Under the pieces are notes generated by a model. The model ran no database searches, had not been told where the DNA came from, and worked only from the letters and a program-made list of their open reading frames with translations. A stretch of DNA of 64,000 nucleotides from Allohahella sp002354735 (GTDB lineage Bacteria > Pseudomonadota > Gammaproteobacteria > Pseudomonadales > Oleiphilaceae), in contig NZ_CP172312.1 of assembly GCF_047946665.1 (NCBI RefSeq), positions 3,844,001 through 3,908,000 on the forward strand, in the 5' to 3' direction. A program made the translations under genes and the position numbers. Shown here one piece after another: positions 45,260 through 54,618 of this stretch (position 1 is the stretch's first letter; every line of letters starts with the position of its first letter).

Positions 45260-46267
45260 TTGTTTGCAGAAGCCGAAGCTGCCCGATACGAGCGCCTGCA
45301 GCTGAACGAAGCTGGCGAACTCAAGCATCTGCTGACACTGGATGGCTTGAGCGGTGAGCTCATCAGCCAGGTGCTGGACACGGCCGAAAGTTTCATCGAA
45401 GTCGGCTCACGATCAATTAAGAAAGTGCCGCTGCTTCGGGGCAAGACAGTGGCAACGCTCTTCTTCGAGCCCAGCACCCGCACCCGGACGACCTTCGAAC
45501 TGGCGGCAAAGCGGCTGTCTGCCGATGTCCTCAATATCAACATCAGCAGCTCGGCGACCAGCAAGGGCGAGTCACTCAGCGACATGCTCCGCAACCTGGA
45601 AGCCATGGCCGTTGACATGTTCGTGGTACGGCACGCCAGTAGTGGCGCCGCCCACTTCATTGCCCGTGAAGTCACTCCGGAGGTGGCCATCGTCAATGCT
45701 GGTGACGGCCAGCATGCGCACCCGACTCAGGCGCTACTCGACATGTTGACAATACGGCAGTACAAGCCGGACTTTCCGTCGCTATCGGTGGCGATCATTG
45801 GCGACATACTGCATTCGCGAGTGGCCCGATCCGAGATTGCCGCACTCAGGGCACTGGGCGTGAAAGATATTCGGGTTGTCGGGCCGGACACCCTGCTGCC
45901 CATGGCCGTCGAATCATTCGGAGTCAGGCGCTGTAACCGGATGTCCGAAGGCCTCGATGGCGCGGATGTCATCATCACCCTCCGTTTGCAGAAAGAGCGG
46001 ATGTCAGGCTCGCTGCTGCCGAGCGAGCACGAGTTCTATTCGTTGTATGGTCTGACCACAGACAAGCTGGCCACGGCCAAGGCTGATGCCATCATCATGC
46101 ATCCCGGCCCGATCAATCGCGGCGTCGAAATCGAATCGGCCGTGGCCGACTCGGAACGCTCCGTGATTCTTGAACAGGTGACCAACGGCATTGCTGTACG
46201 TATGGCTGTGCTTTCGATGGTCATGAGCGGGCAGATCAATGCAAGGAGAGTAGCTTCCGGTGAGTAA
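45260..46267 (+). CDS. pyrB: Aspartate carbamoyltransferase catalytic subunit
   Basis: 335 residues. It condenses carbamoyl phosphate and aspartate. The carbamoyl-phosphate site FFEPSTRTRTTFELAAKRL and HPTQALLDMLTI are intact. The start is a TTG with CAGGAG 8 nt upstream. Like Pseudomonas PyrB it is followed by an overlapping dihydroorotase-like gene, and the two probably form the dodecameric ATCase-pseudo-DHOase complex. Confidence 0.95.
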   Translation: MFAEAEAARYERLQLNEAGELKHLLTLDGLSGELISQVLDTAESFIEVGSRSIKKVPLLRGKTVATLFFEPSTRTRTTFELAAKRLSADVLNINISSSATSKGESLSDMLRNLEAMAVDMFVVRHASSGAAHFIAREVTPEVAIVNAGDGQHAHPTQALLDMLTIRQYKPDFPSLSVAIIGDILHSRVARSEIAALRALGVKDIRVVGPDTLLPMAVESFGVRRCNRMSEGLDGADVIITLRLQKERMSGSLLPSEHEFYSLYGLTTDKLATAKADAIIMHPGPINRGVEIESAVADSERSVILEQVTNGIAVRMAVLSMVMSGQINARRVASGE

Positions 46268-47609
46268 GGCGATATTCAGAAAGCGCGGCAGCGACGCCGT
46301 GGTGCGATCGGGTTCGGATGGCATAAAGGCCGCTAGCGTCGAACAGGGCCTGCAGTTGCCGCGAGTTCGCGTCTGGCACAACGATCATCTGGCCGAAGCG
46401 GCGCCGCTTCACGTGCCGGAATTGCTCGAATCCCCCGCCCACGGACTTACCGAAGACAGCCAGCGTGAATACTGGTTGCTGCCTGGGCTTATCGATCTGA
46501 GTGTGGCCTTGCGTGAACCAGGGCTGGAGCACCAGGGTACGATAGAGAGCGAGAGCCGTGCAGCGTTGGCGGGTGGTTTCACGATGGTCTGTTGTCCACC
46601 CGATACCGACCCCGTCAATGACAGCCCGGCGGTAACACGGCTTATTCTCGAGCAGGCGGGCCTGGCAGGTCTCATCAAGGTTCTGCCGATCGCGGCCATG
46701 ACCGCCGGACTTCATGGCGATGTGCTCGCCGATATGTGCGCGCTCAAACACGCTGGTTGTGTTGCTGTTACAAACCTGCGTGCGCCTGTGAAAAACAACC
46801 TGGTGCTACGACGCTGCTTCGAATATGCGCGCTCGCAGAATATCTGTGTATTCGCGGTGCCTGAGGATGCAGCGCTGGGCGCCTATGGGGTCGCAAGCGA
46901 GAGCGATCTCAGCAGCAAGATCGGTTTGCCCGGCGTGCCTGAGGTGGCGGAGACTCTGGCCGTCGCGAGCCTGTTGATACTGGCAGAGGATACCGGCGTT
47001 CGACTGCACCTGAGCCAGATTTCATGCGCGCGATCGGTCGTGTTGATTGCTGCAGCAAAAAGACGGGGACTGCCTGTAACTGCTGATGTGGCGCTTGCCA
47101 ATCTTCTGCTGAACGATCGGTGCGTGGCCAGTTTCAACCCCGCTTTCAGGGTCCAGCCGCCCTTGCGCACCGAAGCAGACCGGCTTGCGCTGCTGAAAGG
47201 CCTTGAAGATGGCGTGATTGATGCCATCACCACGCATCACCAGCCGGTGGACGAGGCCTCAAAGCTTGCGCCTTTTGCGGAAGCTCAGCCTGGAATGTCA
47301 CTGCTCGAGATAGCGGTTCCATTGCTTCTGGGGCTCAGTGCTGCTGGCGAACTTCGGCCTGAAACGTGGATTGCGGCGCTTAGCAGCGGACCTCGTCGCG
47401 TGATCGGAGATGCCCTTAATGCGGCTGGAGATACACCAGTCGTTCCACCAGACCTTGTATTGGTGGATACTGCCGCGGAATGGACGCCAGAGGCTGGTCA
47501 ATTGCACTCGAAAGGCAAGAATTGCCCGTGGCTCGGTACGAAGCTGTCCGGCCGGGTGGCCGCCACTATCGTGGATGGCCGTCTCCTCTATCAGCTGGAT
47601 GGCGCCTGA
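46260..47609 (+). CDS. pyrC': Dihydroorotase-like protein PyrC' (probably inactive)
   Basis: 449 residues of the amidohydrolase fold. The metal-binding DxHxH is replaced: the sequence reads LIDLSVALREPG, so both histidines are lost (Ser and Ala). This is the pattern of PyrC' (PyrX), the non-catalytic partner needed to assemble PyrB in Pseudomonas. The GTG at 46260 overlaps the pyrB end by 8 nt, keeping expression coupled. An active PyrC must be encoded elsewhere. Confidence 0.92.
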   Translation: MSKAIFRKRGSDAVVRSGSDGIKAASVEQGLQLPRVRVWHNDHLAEAAPLHVPELLESPAHGLTEDSQREYWLLPGLIDLSVALREPGLEHQGTIESESRAALAGGFTMVCCPPDTDPVNDSPAVTRLILEQAGLAGLIKVLPIAAMTAGLHGDVLADMCALKHAGCVAVTNLRAPVKNNLVLRRCFEYARSQNICVFAVPEDAALGAYGVASESDLSSKIGLPGVPEVAETLAVASLLILAEDTGVRLHLSQISCARSVVLIAAAKRRGLPVTADVALANLLLNDRCVASFNPAFRVQPPLRTEADRLALLKGLEDGVIDAITTHHQPVDEASKLAPFAEAQPGMSLLEIAVPLLLGLSAAGELRPETWIAALSSGPRRVIGDALNAAGDTPVVPPDLVLVDTAAEWTPEAGQLHSKGKNCPWLGTKLSGRVAATIVDGRLLYQLDGA

Positions 47610-47692
47610 ACTACCTGTCCTTTCGCGACCTGCGTCTATCTTATTTCAACAACCTGTCAACGTGAACATCACTAACTTTCGGAGAAACAATC

Positions 47693-48079
47693 GTGGGATT
47701 TTTCAGCTTCATACTTCTGGCGATCATTACCTGGCTGCTTTGGAACATCTGCAGAAATACAACCGATGCGCTCGACAAGCAAACGGCGCTGCAGTACGAA
47801 ATCGTTGCCATAGAAAAGCGCCTCGACGATCTGTCCACACTGCTTCAGGCGGCCCAGCCTGAGCGCGCCATCCCTTCGAACGCGGCGACCAGTCATGACG
47901 CAGTGGTCAATCTCAATACATCCTCTATAGAGGAGCTGCGATCGCTGCCTAAGGTCGGTAAGGCCACAGCACAGAAGATTCTCGAGATGCGCCCTTACGC
48001 CTCTACCTCGGAACTCACAAGAGTGCCGGGCATTACCGGTGAACTTCTTGCTGAACTTGGGGGGCGTATCACAGTCTGA
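47693..48079 (+). CDS. Membrane-anchored helix-hairpin-helix protein
   Basis: 128 residues. One N-terminal TM (FSFILLAIITWLLWNI), a short coiled coil (YEIVAIEKRLDDLSTLLQ), a linker, then a ComEA-like helix-hairpin-helix module: VNLNTSSIEELRSLPKVG and VPGITGELLAELGG. The module suggests DNA binding, but the topology (in or out) is not certain. It starts at GTG 47693 with CGGAG 8 nt upstream. It is probably the last gene of the gshB-to-pyrC' run. Confidence 0.78.
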   Translation: MGFFSFILLAIITWLLWNICRNTTDALDKQTALQYEIVAIEKRLDDLSTLLQAAQPERAIPSNAATSHDAVVNLNTSSIEELRSLPKVGKATAQKILEMRPYASTSELTRVPGITGELLAELGGRITV

Positions 48080-48224
48080 GTGCTTTTGTGCTCCTGATCT
48101 CAGCCTAGGGTAATCGTTTGCTGCATACTGTGCGGCGGCTTCGTCCGCAAGGCGCCGTCACAACACCTAAAACAATAAGAATCGCCATAAAAAAACATAA
48201 GCAACGACCTTAGGGGGATCTACC

Positions 48225-49265
48225 GTGGGTACTTCACGATACCTGTGCTCAGCAGTACGTATTGGCGTGCTCGCCATACTGGCTGTCTCAACGATTGGCT
48301 GCGGCGTTGTCCGTAACGCCATGTATAAAACCACTGGCGATGTTATGGTGAATTTCGCCGAAGAGCATCAGGTTCCGTTTATCCTCGGCACTGACGACGT
48401 CGCCATGAACTGTGCATCATCCGAAGCACTGGCGCCGCTGCTTATGTCTTTTGGGCGTGTGCGTGACGAGCCGAACAAGATGGCTGTCATGGTCTATGGT
48501 GCTGCGGGTGTCTGTGCTGAGGGCGCAGCGCTCGATCAGGAACTGCGCTATATCCGGGCGATCAAGAACCAGAACGCCATGGAAGCCGAAGATGCGATGA
48601 TCACCCAGAAGCGGCTGAACATCCTGGCCGCCAATCGTAGCTATCTGGCTTACCAATATCTGGTGAAAGAGTACGGCGAAACCGGCGGCGAATGTCCGGA
48701 TCTCGATAACGAGATCGATGAAATCGTCTACATGAATGGCCTGCTCGCCGGCCTGCTGTCACTCAACAACGAGATTGCCTCCACCTCCGGCCTTGGTATC
48801 CCGAAAAACATTGCCGCCAAGGTCGGCCGCTCCGCCGGCTGTCTGGACGACGACAAATGGTTTGGTATTCCTTCTGCACTGCAGGCAACGGTCTGGGCGC
48901 TATTGCCTGGCGCACAGCCTGAAGGTGAAGACGCCTTCAAGCGGCTCGAAATTGCGGTGAAGAAAGGCGAGCGAGCCGGCGTTCGTATCCCACACGTACT
49001 TCAGGCCACTGCGGCCTACGGCAAGGGCAAGGATGAGCTCGTGCGTGAAGTCATCAAGCAGCATGTGAAGTCCAAGCAGCGTCGTGAGTCAAACGAGCAG
49101 TACCTGTTCCTTGACCAACTTTCCACGACCATGCTGACGGCGTTATCTGACAAGCTGTGGACCCAGGCTACTGGTCACCGAACCCCCATTGGCGGGCTCG
49201 GCACCTTCTGGGACGAAAAAGCGGAGCCTGCTGGCGAAACCATCGACCTCGATGACATTCTTTAG
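48225..49265 (+). CDS. Lipoprotein, probable TRAP transporter T-component (TatT-like)
   Basis: 346 residues. Lipoprotein signal with lipobox STIGC (Cys near residue 26), then an all-helical region with VRNAMYKTTGDVM and several helix pairs suggesting TPR-like repeats. The layout resembles TatT (T-component) lipoproteins found next to TRAP permeases, and the next gene encodes one. The start is GTG 48225 with an AGGGGGA site. The TatT assignment rests on layout and neighbour; no invariant motif is visible to me. Confidence 0.65.
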   Translation: MGTSRYLCSAVRIGVLAILAVSTIGCGVVRNAMYKTTGDVMVNFAEEHQVPFILGTDDVAMNCASSEALAPLLMSFGRVRDEPNKMAVMVYGAAGVCAEGAALDQELRYIRAIKNQNAMEAEDAMITQKRLNILAANRSYLAYQYLVKEYGETGGECPDLDNEIDEIVYMNGLLAGLLSLNNEIASTSGLGIPKNIAAKVGRSAGCLDDDKWFGIPSALQATVWALLPGAQPEGEDAFKRLEIAVKKGERAGVRIPHVLQATAAYGKGKDELVREVIKQHVKSKQRRESNEQYLFLDQLSTTMLTALSDKLWTQATGHRTPIGGLGTFWDEKAEPAGETIDLDDIL

Positions 49266-49289
49266 GTCTAGCAACGGATCGCAATCATA

Positions 49290-51419
49290 ATGAATGAGTC
49301 AAGCAGTACCATGGGTGCTACCCCTACGCAAATCGCGCGTCGCAGTCCCACTGAGTGGTTCTCTTCGCTACCAGCCTGTCTGATGCTGCTACTGGTCGTG
49401 ATTTTCACGACCAGTAGTGACATTCACAACCAGATCCTGCGAATAGGGCAGAACACCTGGGATGGCTATTACGAGCTCCGTTCCGACCCGGTAGCGCCTA
49501 GCTGTGACGTCAACCGCGACATCGATGCCGAAGTCGATCGTTTGATTGCTGAGCGTGCGATGGAGGATGAGGACGACCTGGGGCTTTTCGAAGCTGACCC
49601 GGTCGACCCTGAGACCATCCGTGCTTCAGTGGTGAACTCGGTAGAGAATTGCCAGTTCAAGCATGAGCGCTACGAAGCGACGAAAGACCGCATCACGCCT
49701 GCAGTGCGAGCCTTCCGTTCGGTCGAGTTGTTCATCGGCGATCTCATTGCGTTTGGTCTGACTTCGCAGCGCTTTATCCTGGCCTTCCTGGTCGTGATCT
49801 GTGCGGCTACAGCGACCTTCCGTCGTCACCACATTTCGATGCGGCCGATGGAAACACGGCTGGATCATCGGGTCTCCTCGACACTTCAGTTTGCGGCCAA
49901 CTGTATGCTATTGCTGTCGGCCTGGTCTTTCCGCGACCTCGTGCACGGTAATAATGCTAACGTGGCAACGGCCAAGGAAATCATCCACCTGACGTGGATC
50001 ATCGGCTTTGCTGTACTGGTGGTTATCAGTGGCTTACAGATCTTCCGCATCCCTGATAATGCTGAACCAGGTGGCAATTTCGGACATGCCATGCTGTCGG
50101 TGCCGCTGTACACAACCATGTGTCTGATCTCGGGCACCTATTTTCTGTTGGGTGGGCACGCCGCTGGTGTCGGCATCTATCTCGACAAGATGATGGACCT
50201 GTCCGACATGTTCCTCAACGTGGGGCTTTATGTCTGGATAGGCATGATGCTCAAGGAAACCAAGCTGGCTGCGCTGGTGTTCAATGTCTTCCATCCGTGG
50301 AAAATGCCGCCTGAACTGCTGGCTGTCGTTGCCATAGGTGTCGCAGCGATACCGACCGCCTACACGGGTGCATCGGGTATTTTCGTCATCGCGGCCGGTT
50401 CCGTCATCTACCTGGAACTGCGGAAAGCCGGTGCCAGACGGCAGCTCGCCCTGGCGGCGACTGCAATGTCGGGCAGTCTTGGTGTGGTGTTGAGGCCGTG
50501 TCTGCTGGTCGTCATCATTGCCTACCTCAATCGGGAGGTGACGACGGATCAGTTATTCGGTGAAGGCGTCAAGGTGTTCTTCCTGACACTCGTGCTGTTT
50601 GCACTGGCTTCGCTGACCCTGAACCGTCAGAGCAAGCTCACCGTCGCGTCGCCAAGAGAGGCGATACCGGCGATGATGCGCAATCTGAAGCCGATCATTC
50701 CCTACGCGCTGCTCGTCGTGGGCACGGTCTACTTCTATTCACTGGTCCTGGATGTTCAGCTGGATGAGTTTTCTGCGCCACGAATTCTGCCGGTCATGAT
50801 GCTCGCCATACTGGTGTATGAGCACTTCACCGTGGCGAGACGAGAGCGACGGGAAATGGCTGCCGCACATCCCGCGGGATTGTCGTCCTACGATGAAAAG
50901 AACAAGCCCGGCTTCGAGCGTTCGCTACGTTGGGCAACCAATGAGACTACCGTGCATATCGGGGCCCTGCTGTTCCTGATGGGTCTGTCGGTCAGCATCG
51001 GTGGCGTCATCGAACGCTCGCACTTGATGGATATGTTCCCGACTGACTTCGCCAGTCCATGGACGGTCATGTTGCTGCTCGTCGGAATCCTGGTCATTAT
51101 CGGTATGGTCATGGATCCCTACGGTGCGGTTATCCTGGTTAGCGTCACGATTTCCAATGTCGCCTACAAGAATGGTATCGACCCGATCCACTTCTGGATG
51201 GTGACACTGGTGGCTTTCGAGCTTGGCTATCTGAGCCCGCCTGTGGCCTTGAACCATCTATTGACGCGACAGGTGGTCGGAGAGGCTGAGGTGAAGCTGG
51301 CCTTGCTTGAAGGCAATACCTTCTATCAACGGCATGAGCGGATACTAATGCCTTTGATCGTCATGGGAACTGCACTGATCATTGTGGCCTTTGGGCCCCT
51401 GGTCTTTGACTACTACTAG
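49290..51419 (+). CDS. TRAP transporter fused permease (DctQM-like)
   Basis: 709 residues, longer than an ordinary DctM (about 430). The N-terminal part has one TM, an acidic extracytoplasmic insert of about 110 residues (RDIDAEVDRLIAERAMEDED region) and three to four TM helices like a small Q subunit. The C-terminal part is a DctM-like large permease with PTAYTGASGIFVIAAG, VVLRPCLLVVIIAYLN and LGYLSPPVALNHLL. A sodium-driven import role is typical. There is no periplasmic DctP gene beside it; substrate unknown. Confidence 0.85.
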   Translation: MNESSSTMGATPTQIARRSPTEWFSSLPACLMLLLVVIFTTSSDIHNQILRIGQNTWDGYYELRSDPVAPSCDVNRDIDAEVDRLIAERAMEDEDDLGLFEADPVDPETIRASVVNSVENCQFKHERYEATKDRITPAVRAFRSVELFIGDLIAFGLTSQRFILAFLVVICAATATFRRHHISMRPMETRLDHRVSSTLQFAANCMLLLSAWSFRDLVHGNNANVATAKEIIHLTWIIGFAVLVVISGLQIFRIPDNAEPGGNFGHAMLSVPLYTTMCLISGTYFLLGGHAAGVGIYLDKMMDLSDMFLNVGLYVWIGMMLKETKLAALVFNVFHPWKMPPELLAVVAIGVAAIPTAYTGASGIFVIAAGSVIYLELRKAGARRQLALAATAMSGSLGVVLRPCLLVVIIAYLNREVTTDQLFGEGVKVFFLTLVLFALASLTLNRQSKLTVASPREAIPAMMRNLKPIIPYALLVVGTVYFYSLVLDVQLDEFSAPRILPVMMLAILVYEHFTVARRERREMAAAHPAGLSSYDEKNKPGFERSLRWATNETTVHIGALLFLMGLSVSIGGVIERSHLMDMFPTDFASPWTVMLLLVGILVIIGMVMDPYGAVILVSVTISNVAYKNGIDPIHFWMVTLVAFELGYLSPPVALNHLLTRQVVGEAEVKLALLEGNTFYQRHERILMPLIVMGTALIIVAFGPLVFDYY

Positions 51420-51502
51420 TGTGACTACGACGGCTTGCTGGCAATAGCGCTGGCAAGCTGATCGCTTTCGTTCAGGCCCTGCGGGTTTTGAGCAGACCAA
51501 AA

Positions 51503-51528
51503 AAAAAGCCGATCATTTGATCGGCTTT
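51503..51528. terminator. Bidirectional terminator between the TRAP permease gene and pckA
   Basis: Perfect 11-bp arms AAAGCCGATCA / TGATCGGCTTT with a TT loop. A run of A on the left gives a T-run for minus-strand (pckA) transcripts; the plus strand ends TTTGTCTT. It lies 20 bp after the pckA stop. Confidence 0.88.
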
Positions 51529-51547
51529 GTCTTATCTGACTATCGAG

Positions 51548-53101
51548 TTAGCTAACCTTGGGGCCGGCTGCCTTGATGGCGTCGGACACATCGAACTTCT
51601 CGAAGTTGTCGTTAAACTGCTTGATCAGCTCTGCTGCCTTGGCATCGTACGCCGCTGGATCCTTCCAGGTCTGCCTTGGATTCAGGAGCTGGCTATCGAC
51701 ACCTGGCAGGGTGGTCGGTACCCGCAGGTTGAGGTCCGGCAGCAACTCGGTCTCGTCCGGATTGATCGTATCGTTCTGAATCGCTGTGATGACTGCACGG
51801 GTCACAGGAATGCTGAAGCGACTCCCTACACCATGCGGGCCGCCAGTCCAGCCGGTGTTAACCAGATAGACCTTGCTGCCAAATTCTTCTATCCGCTTCA
51901 TCAGCAGTTCAGCATAGACGCCGGCAGGACGTGGAAAGAAGGGCGCGCCAAAACAGGTGGAGAAGGTCGACTTGAGCTTTGAGCTCGAGCCCATTTCCGT
52001 GGAGCCAACCAGAGCGGTATAGCCGCTGAGGAAGTGATACGCAGCTGCTTCCTTGGATAATAGAGAAACTGGTGGCAGTACACCGGTCATGTCACAGGTG
52101 AGGAACACGATGGCCTGTGGCTCTCCGGCCTTGTTCTCGAGTACACGTTTTTCGACGTGCTCGAGCGGATAAGCGCAGCGGGTGTTCTCAGTCAGGCTCA
52201 CATCGTTGTAGTCGGGCTTGCGAGTATGCTCATCGATCACCACGTTCTCGATGATGGCGCCGAAGCGGATGGCATCCCAGATAATGGGCTCGTTCTTCTG
52301 GCTCAGATCGATGGTCTTGGCATAGCAGCCGCCTTCGATGTTGAATACGACGCCACGGCCCCAGCCATGCTCATCATCGCCAATCAGGTAACGGTCGGGG
52401 TCGGCAGACAGGGTCGTCTTGCCGGTGCCGGACAGGCCGAAGAAGAGGCAAGTTTCACCGTCGTCACCGACGTTGGCGCTGCAGTGCATCGGCAGAACGT
52501 CTTTCTCTGGCAGCAGGAAGTTCTGTACCGAGAACATCGCCTTCTTCATTTCGCCAGCGTAGCGCATACCAGCCAGCAGCACCTTGCGGCGCGCGAAGTT
52601 TATGATTACCGCGCCATCGCTGTTGGTGCCATCGCGTTCTGGCTCGCAGGTGAAGTTAGGCACGTTGAGCACCTGCCACTCCTGCTTGTCCGCGGAGTTG
52701 TAGCGCTCGGGAATGATGAACATCGTGCGGCCGAACAAATTATGCCAGGCAGTCTCGGTAGTCACCTTGATTGGCAGGTAGTGTTCACTATCAGCGCCAA
52801 CGTGCAGGGTGGAGATGAACTGATCCTTGTCGGACAGGTAGGATTCCACACGGTCCCACAGGGCATCGAACTGGTCCTGCTTGAACGGACGGTTGATGGC
52901 GCCCCAGTCGATTGAGTCGCTGGTGCTGGCTTCCTCAACAATAAAGCGATCTTTGGGTGAACGACCGGTACGATGACCAGTATCCACAACGAGTGCACCA
53001 TTGTCGGCAAGGCGGCCTTCGTTGCGACGGATCGCCTGCTCGACCAGTTCGGCCGTGCTCAGGTTGGTATAGGTAGTCACATTTGAACTGTTCGTGCTCA
53101 C
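51548..53101 (-). CDS. pckA: Phosphoenolpyruvate carboxykinase (ATP)
   Basis: 517 residues. It converts oxaloacetate and ATP to phosphoenolpyruvate, the first step of gluconeogenesis. The P-loop is FFGLSGTGKTTLSADPDR. NTGWTGGPHGVGSRF and RTGRSPKDRFIVEE are also typical of the ATP-dependent enzyme. It starts at GTG 53101. It lies 164 bp downstream of hslO, the order also seen near E. coli pckA. Confidence 0.96.
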   Translation of the reverse strand: MSTNSSNVTTYTNLSTAELVEQAIRRNEGRLADNGALVVDTGHRTGRSPKDRFIVEEASTSDSIDWGAINRPFKQDQFDALWDRVESYLSDKDQFISTLHVGADSEHYLPIKVTTETAWHNLFGRTMFIIPERYNSADKQEWQVLNVPNFTCEPERDGTNSDGAVIINFARRKVLLAGMRYAGEMKKAMFSVQNFLLPEKDVLPMHCSANVGDDGETCLFFGLSGTGKTTLSADPDRYLIGDDEHGWGRGVVFNIEGGCYAKTIDLSQKNEPIIWDAIRFGAIIENVVIDEHTRKPDYNDVSLTENTRCAYPLEHVEKRVLENKAGEPQAIVFLTCDMTGVLPPVSLLSKEAAAYHFLSGYTALVGSTEMGSSSKLKSTFSTCFGAPFFPRPAGVYAELLMKRIEEFGSKVYLVNTGWTGGPHGVGSRFSIPVTRAVITAIQNDTINPDETELLPDLNLRVPTTLPGVDSQLLNPRQTWKDPAAYDAKAAELIKQFNDNFEKFDVSDAIKAAGPKVS

Positions 53102-53265
53102 TGCTGGTTAACCCTCAAAAGACTGAAACGACAGCAAAATCGGCCATCCATGTATTGTTGGAATGGATATCCTGATCCGGAGCTGATCTTGCCACCTGCA
53201 TTCTGGCGCGCATTATGCCAAAAAGCAGGTCAAAAGACGATACGGGTGCCTCAGTTCCGGCCTGT

Positions 53266-54132
53266 TCAGCCGGCAGGGGCGAGGCTGCTTGAGGGCAGAT
53301 GGTAGGCTTTGCCGCAGAACTGGCAGGTGAGATCAATGACTTCCTGTTCTTTTCGCATGCTTTCTCTCTCATCCACTGGAAGCGAATGCAGCGCGTCCAG
53401 AAAGCGTTGTTCGCTGCAGCTGCAGGAAAATCTTACCTTGTCAGAGGACAGTAGCTGGATATCATCTTCATGAAACAGTCTGTAGAGGATGTCTACGACG
53501 GGAAGATCGAAGACTTCTTCGACCTTCAGCGTATTGGCCAGGTGACCGATCCTCTCCCACTCCAGCGCCTGACGGGCGCGGTCGTCCGTTGGGAGGCACT
53601 GGATCAGTAAACCGCCAGTTCGCATCCTCCCGGGCGTCTGCGCCGAGTCGGAAGCCTTGTGCTGGAATAGCCAGAGATGCGTCGGGAGCTGCTCCGAGCG
53701 TTCGAAATAGTCTTCCACACAGGCCGCTAGCGTCGGGTGCGACAGTGCAACGATGCCCTGATAGCGCTGACCCTTTTCCGGGCTCAGTGTGATGGCCAGG
53801 GTAGCCTTGTCGGCGAAGGCCTCATTGATGCGCGAACTCGCCGGCGTTTCACTGAATCTGGCGATGCCGCGAATCTCGTGACGGTGATTCGCCTCAGCCA
53901 TCAGCATGCTCACGGGGCCGGTACTTCGGGCCTGTAGGCTGGTGGAGCCTTCGATCTTCAGTGTGGCACTGAGGAGTACCGTGGTGCAGAGACTCTGCGC
54001 GAGCAACTCGTACACCGTATCGGGATACTCTGCGAAAGCGGTAGCATCAGCGAGGGACTGGTCCAGCAGTACAAGGTGCCCACGGATATCGAGCTCTGGA
54101 AACATGAATTTGTGCAGGTAGTCAGCGTTCAT
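53266..54132 (-). CDS. hslO: Redox-regulated chaperone Hsp33
   Basis: 288 residues. Holdase activated by oxidation. The C-terminal zinc centre is complete: CSC in VRFSCSCSEQRF and CQFC near the end. The N-terminus YLHKFMFPELDIRGHLVLLD and DAVRFS-type core are as expected. The ATG overlaps the hslR stop (ATGA), so the two are coupled. Confidence 0.95.
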   Translation of the reverse strand: MNADYLHKFMFPELDIRGHLVLLDQSLADATAFAEYPDTVYELLAQSLCTTVLLSATLKIEGSTSLQARSTGPVSMLMAEANHRHEIRGIARFSETPASSRINEAFADKATLAITLSPEKGQRYQGIVALSHPTLAACVEDYFERSEQLPTHLWLFQHKASDSAQTPGRMRTGGLLIQCLPTDDRARQALEWERIGHLANTLKVEEVFDLPVVDILYRLFHEDDIQLLSSDKVRFSCSCSEQRFLDALHSLPVDERESMRKEQEVIDLTCQFCGKAYHLPSSSLAPAG

Positions 54133-54560
54133 TGCTGGTTCTCATCGTTAACGTTTCTGAAGCGGTGGATCTGTCGGCGATCCCGCTTGGTCGGGCGCCG
54201 TGCTGGCGGCATGGCGGCCGTTTTCAACTGTCGTCTGACCTCAGCTTCCTGTCCCCGTGCAGCAAGGCTCTCCGGCGTCTCTTCATACAGCAGTGCCGCA
54301 TCGGGTGCAGAGCCACGGCGGCCACTTACGGCCGTTATAACCACCGTTCGCTGCGAAAAGCCGGCACGGAAGCGAATTTCGGCGCCAACTGCCACGGTCT
54401 TGCCCGGTTTGCAGCGCTGATCGTTATAAAAGACCTTGCCGCCTTCTATAGCTGCTCGTGCGAGGCTGCGTGTCTTGTAGAAGCGCGCCGCCCAGAGATA
54501 CTTGTCCAGCCGAACTGCTTCAGAGTCTGCTGCGCTGTCTTCGTCTCGCTGCTGTTTCAA
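54129..54560 (-). CDS. hslR: Heat-shock protein 15 (S4-domain ribosome rescue factor)
   Basis: 143 residues. The S4 RNA-binding motif is VRLDKYLWAARFYKTRSLAR and KVFYNDQRCKPG. Hsp15 binds free 50S subunits carrying stalled nascent chains. The C-terminus is basic (RRPTKRDRRQIHRF). The start is a TTG with AAGGA 9 nt upstream. It lies in the conserved yrfG-hslR-hslO order. Confidence 0.92.
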   Translation of the reverse strand: MKQQRDEDSAADSEAVRLDKYLWAARFYKTRSLARAAIEGGKVFYNDQRCKPGKTVAVGAEIRFRAGFSQRTVVITAVSGRRGSAPDAALLYEETPESLAARGQEAEVRRQLKTAAMPPARRPTKRDRRQIHRFRNVNDENQQ

Positions 54561-54618
54561 TGATCCGTGTCCTTCAGTGGCGGTTTTCTCCTGAGCTATT
54601 TCTATAATACATGGCTGA

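Noticed and set aside
52157..52915. 252-codon frame antisense to pckA
   Set aside because: Shadow frame; pckA motifs are intact.
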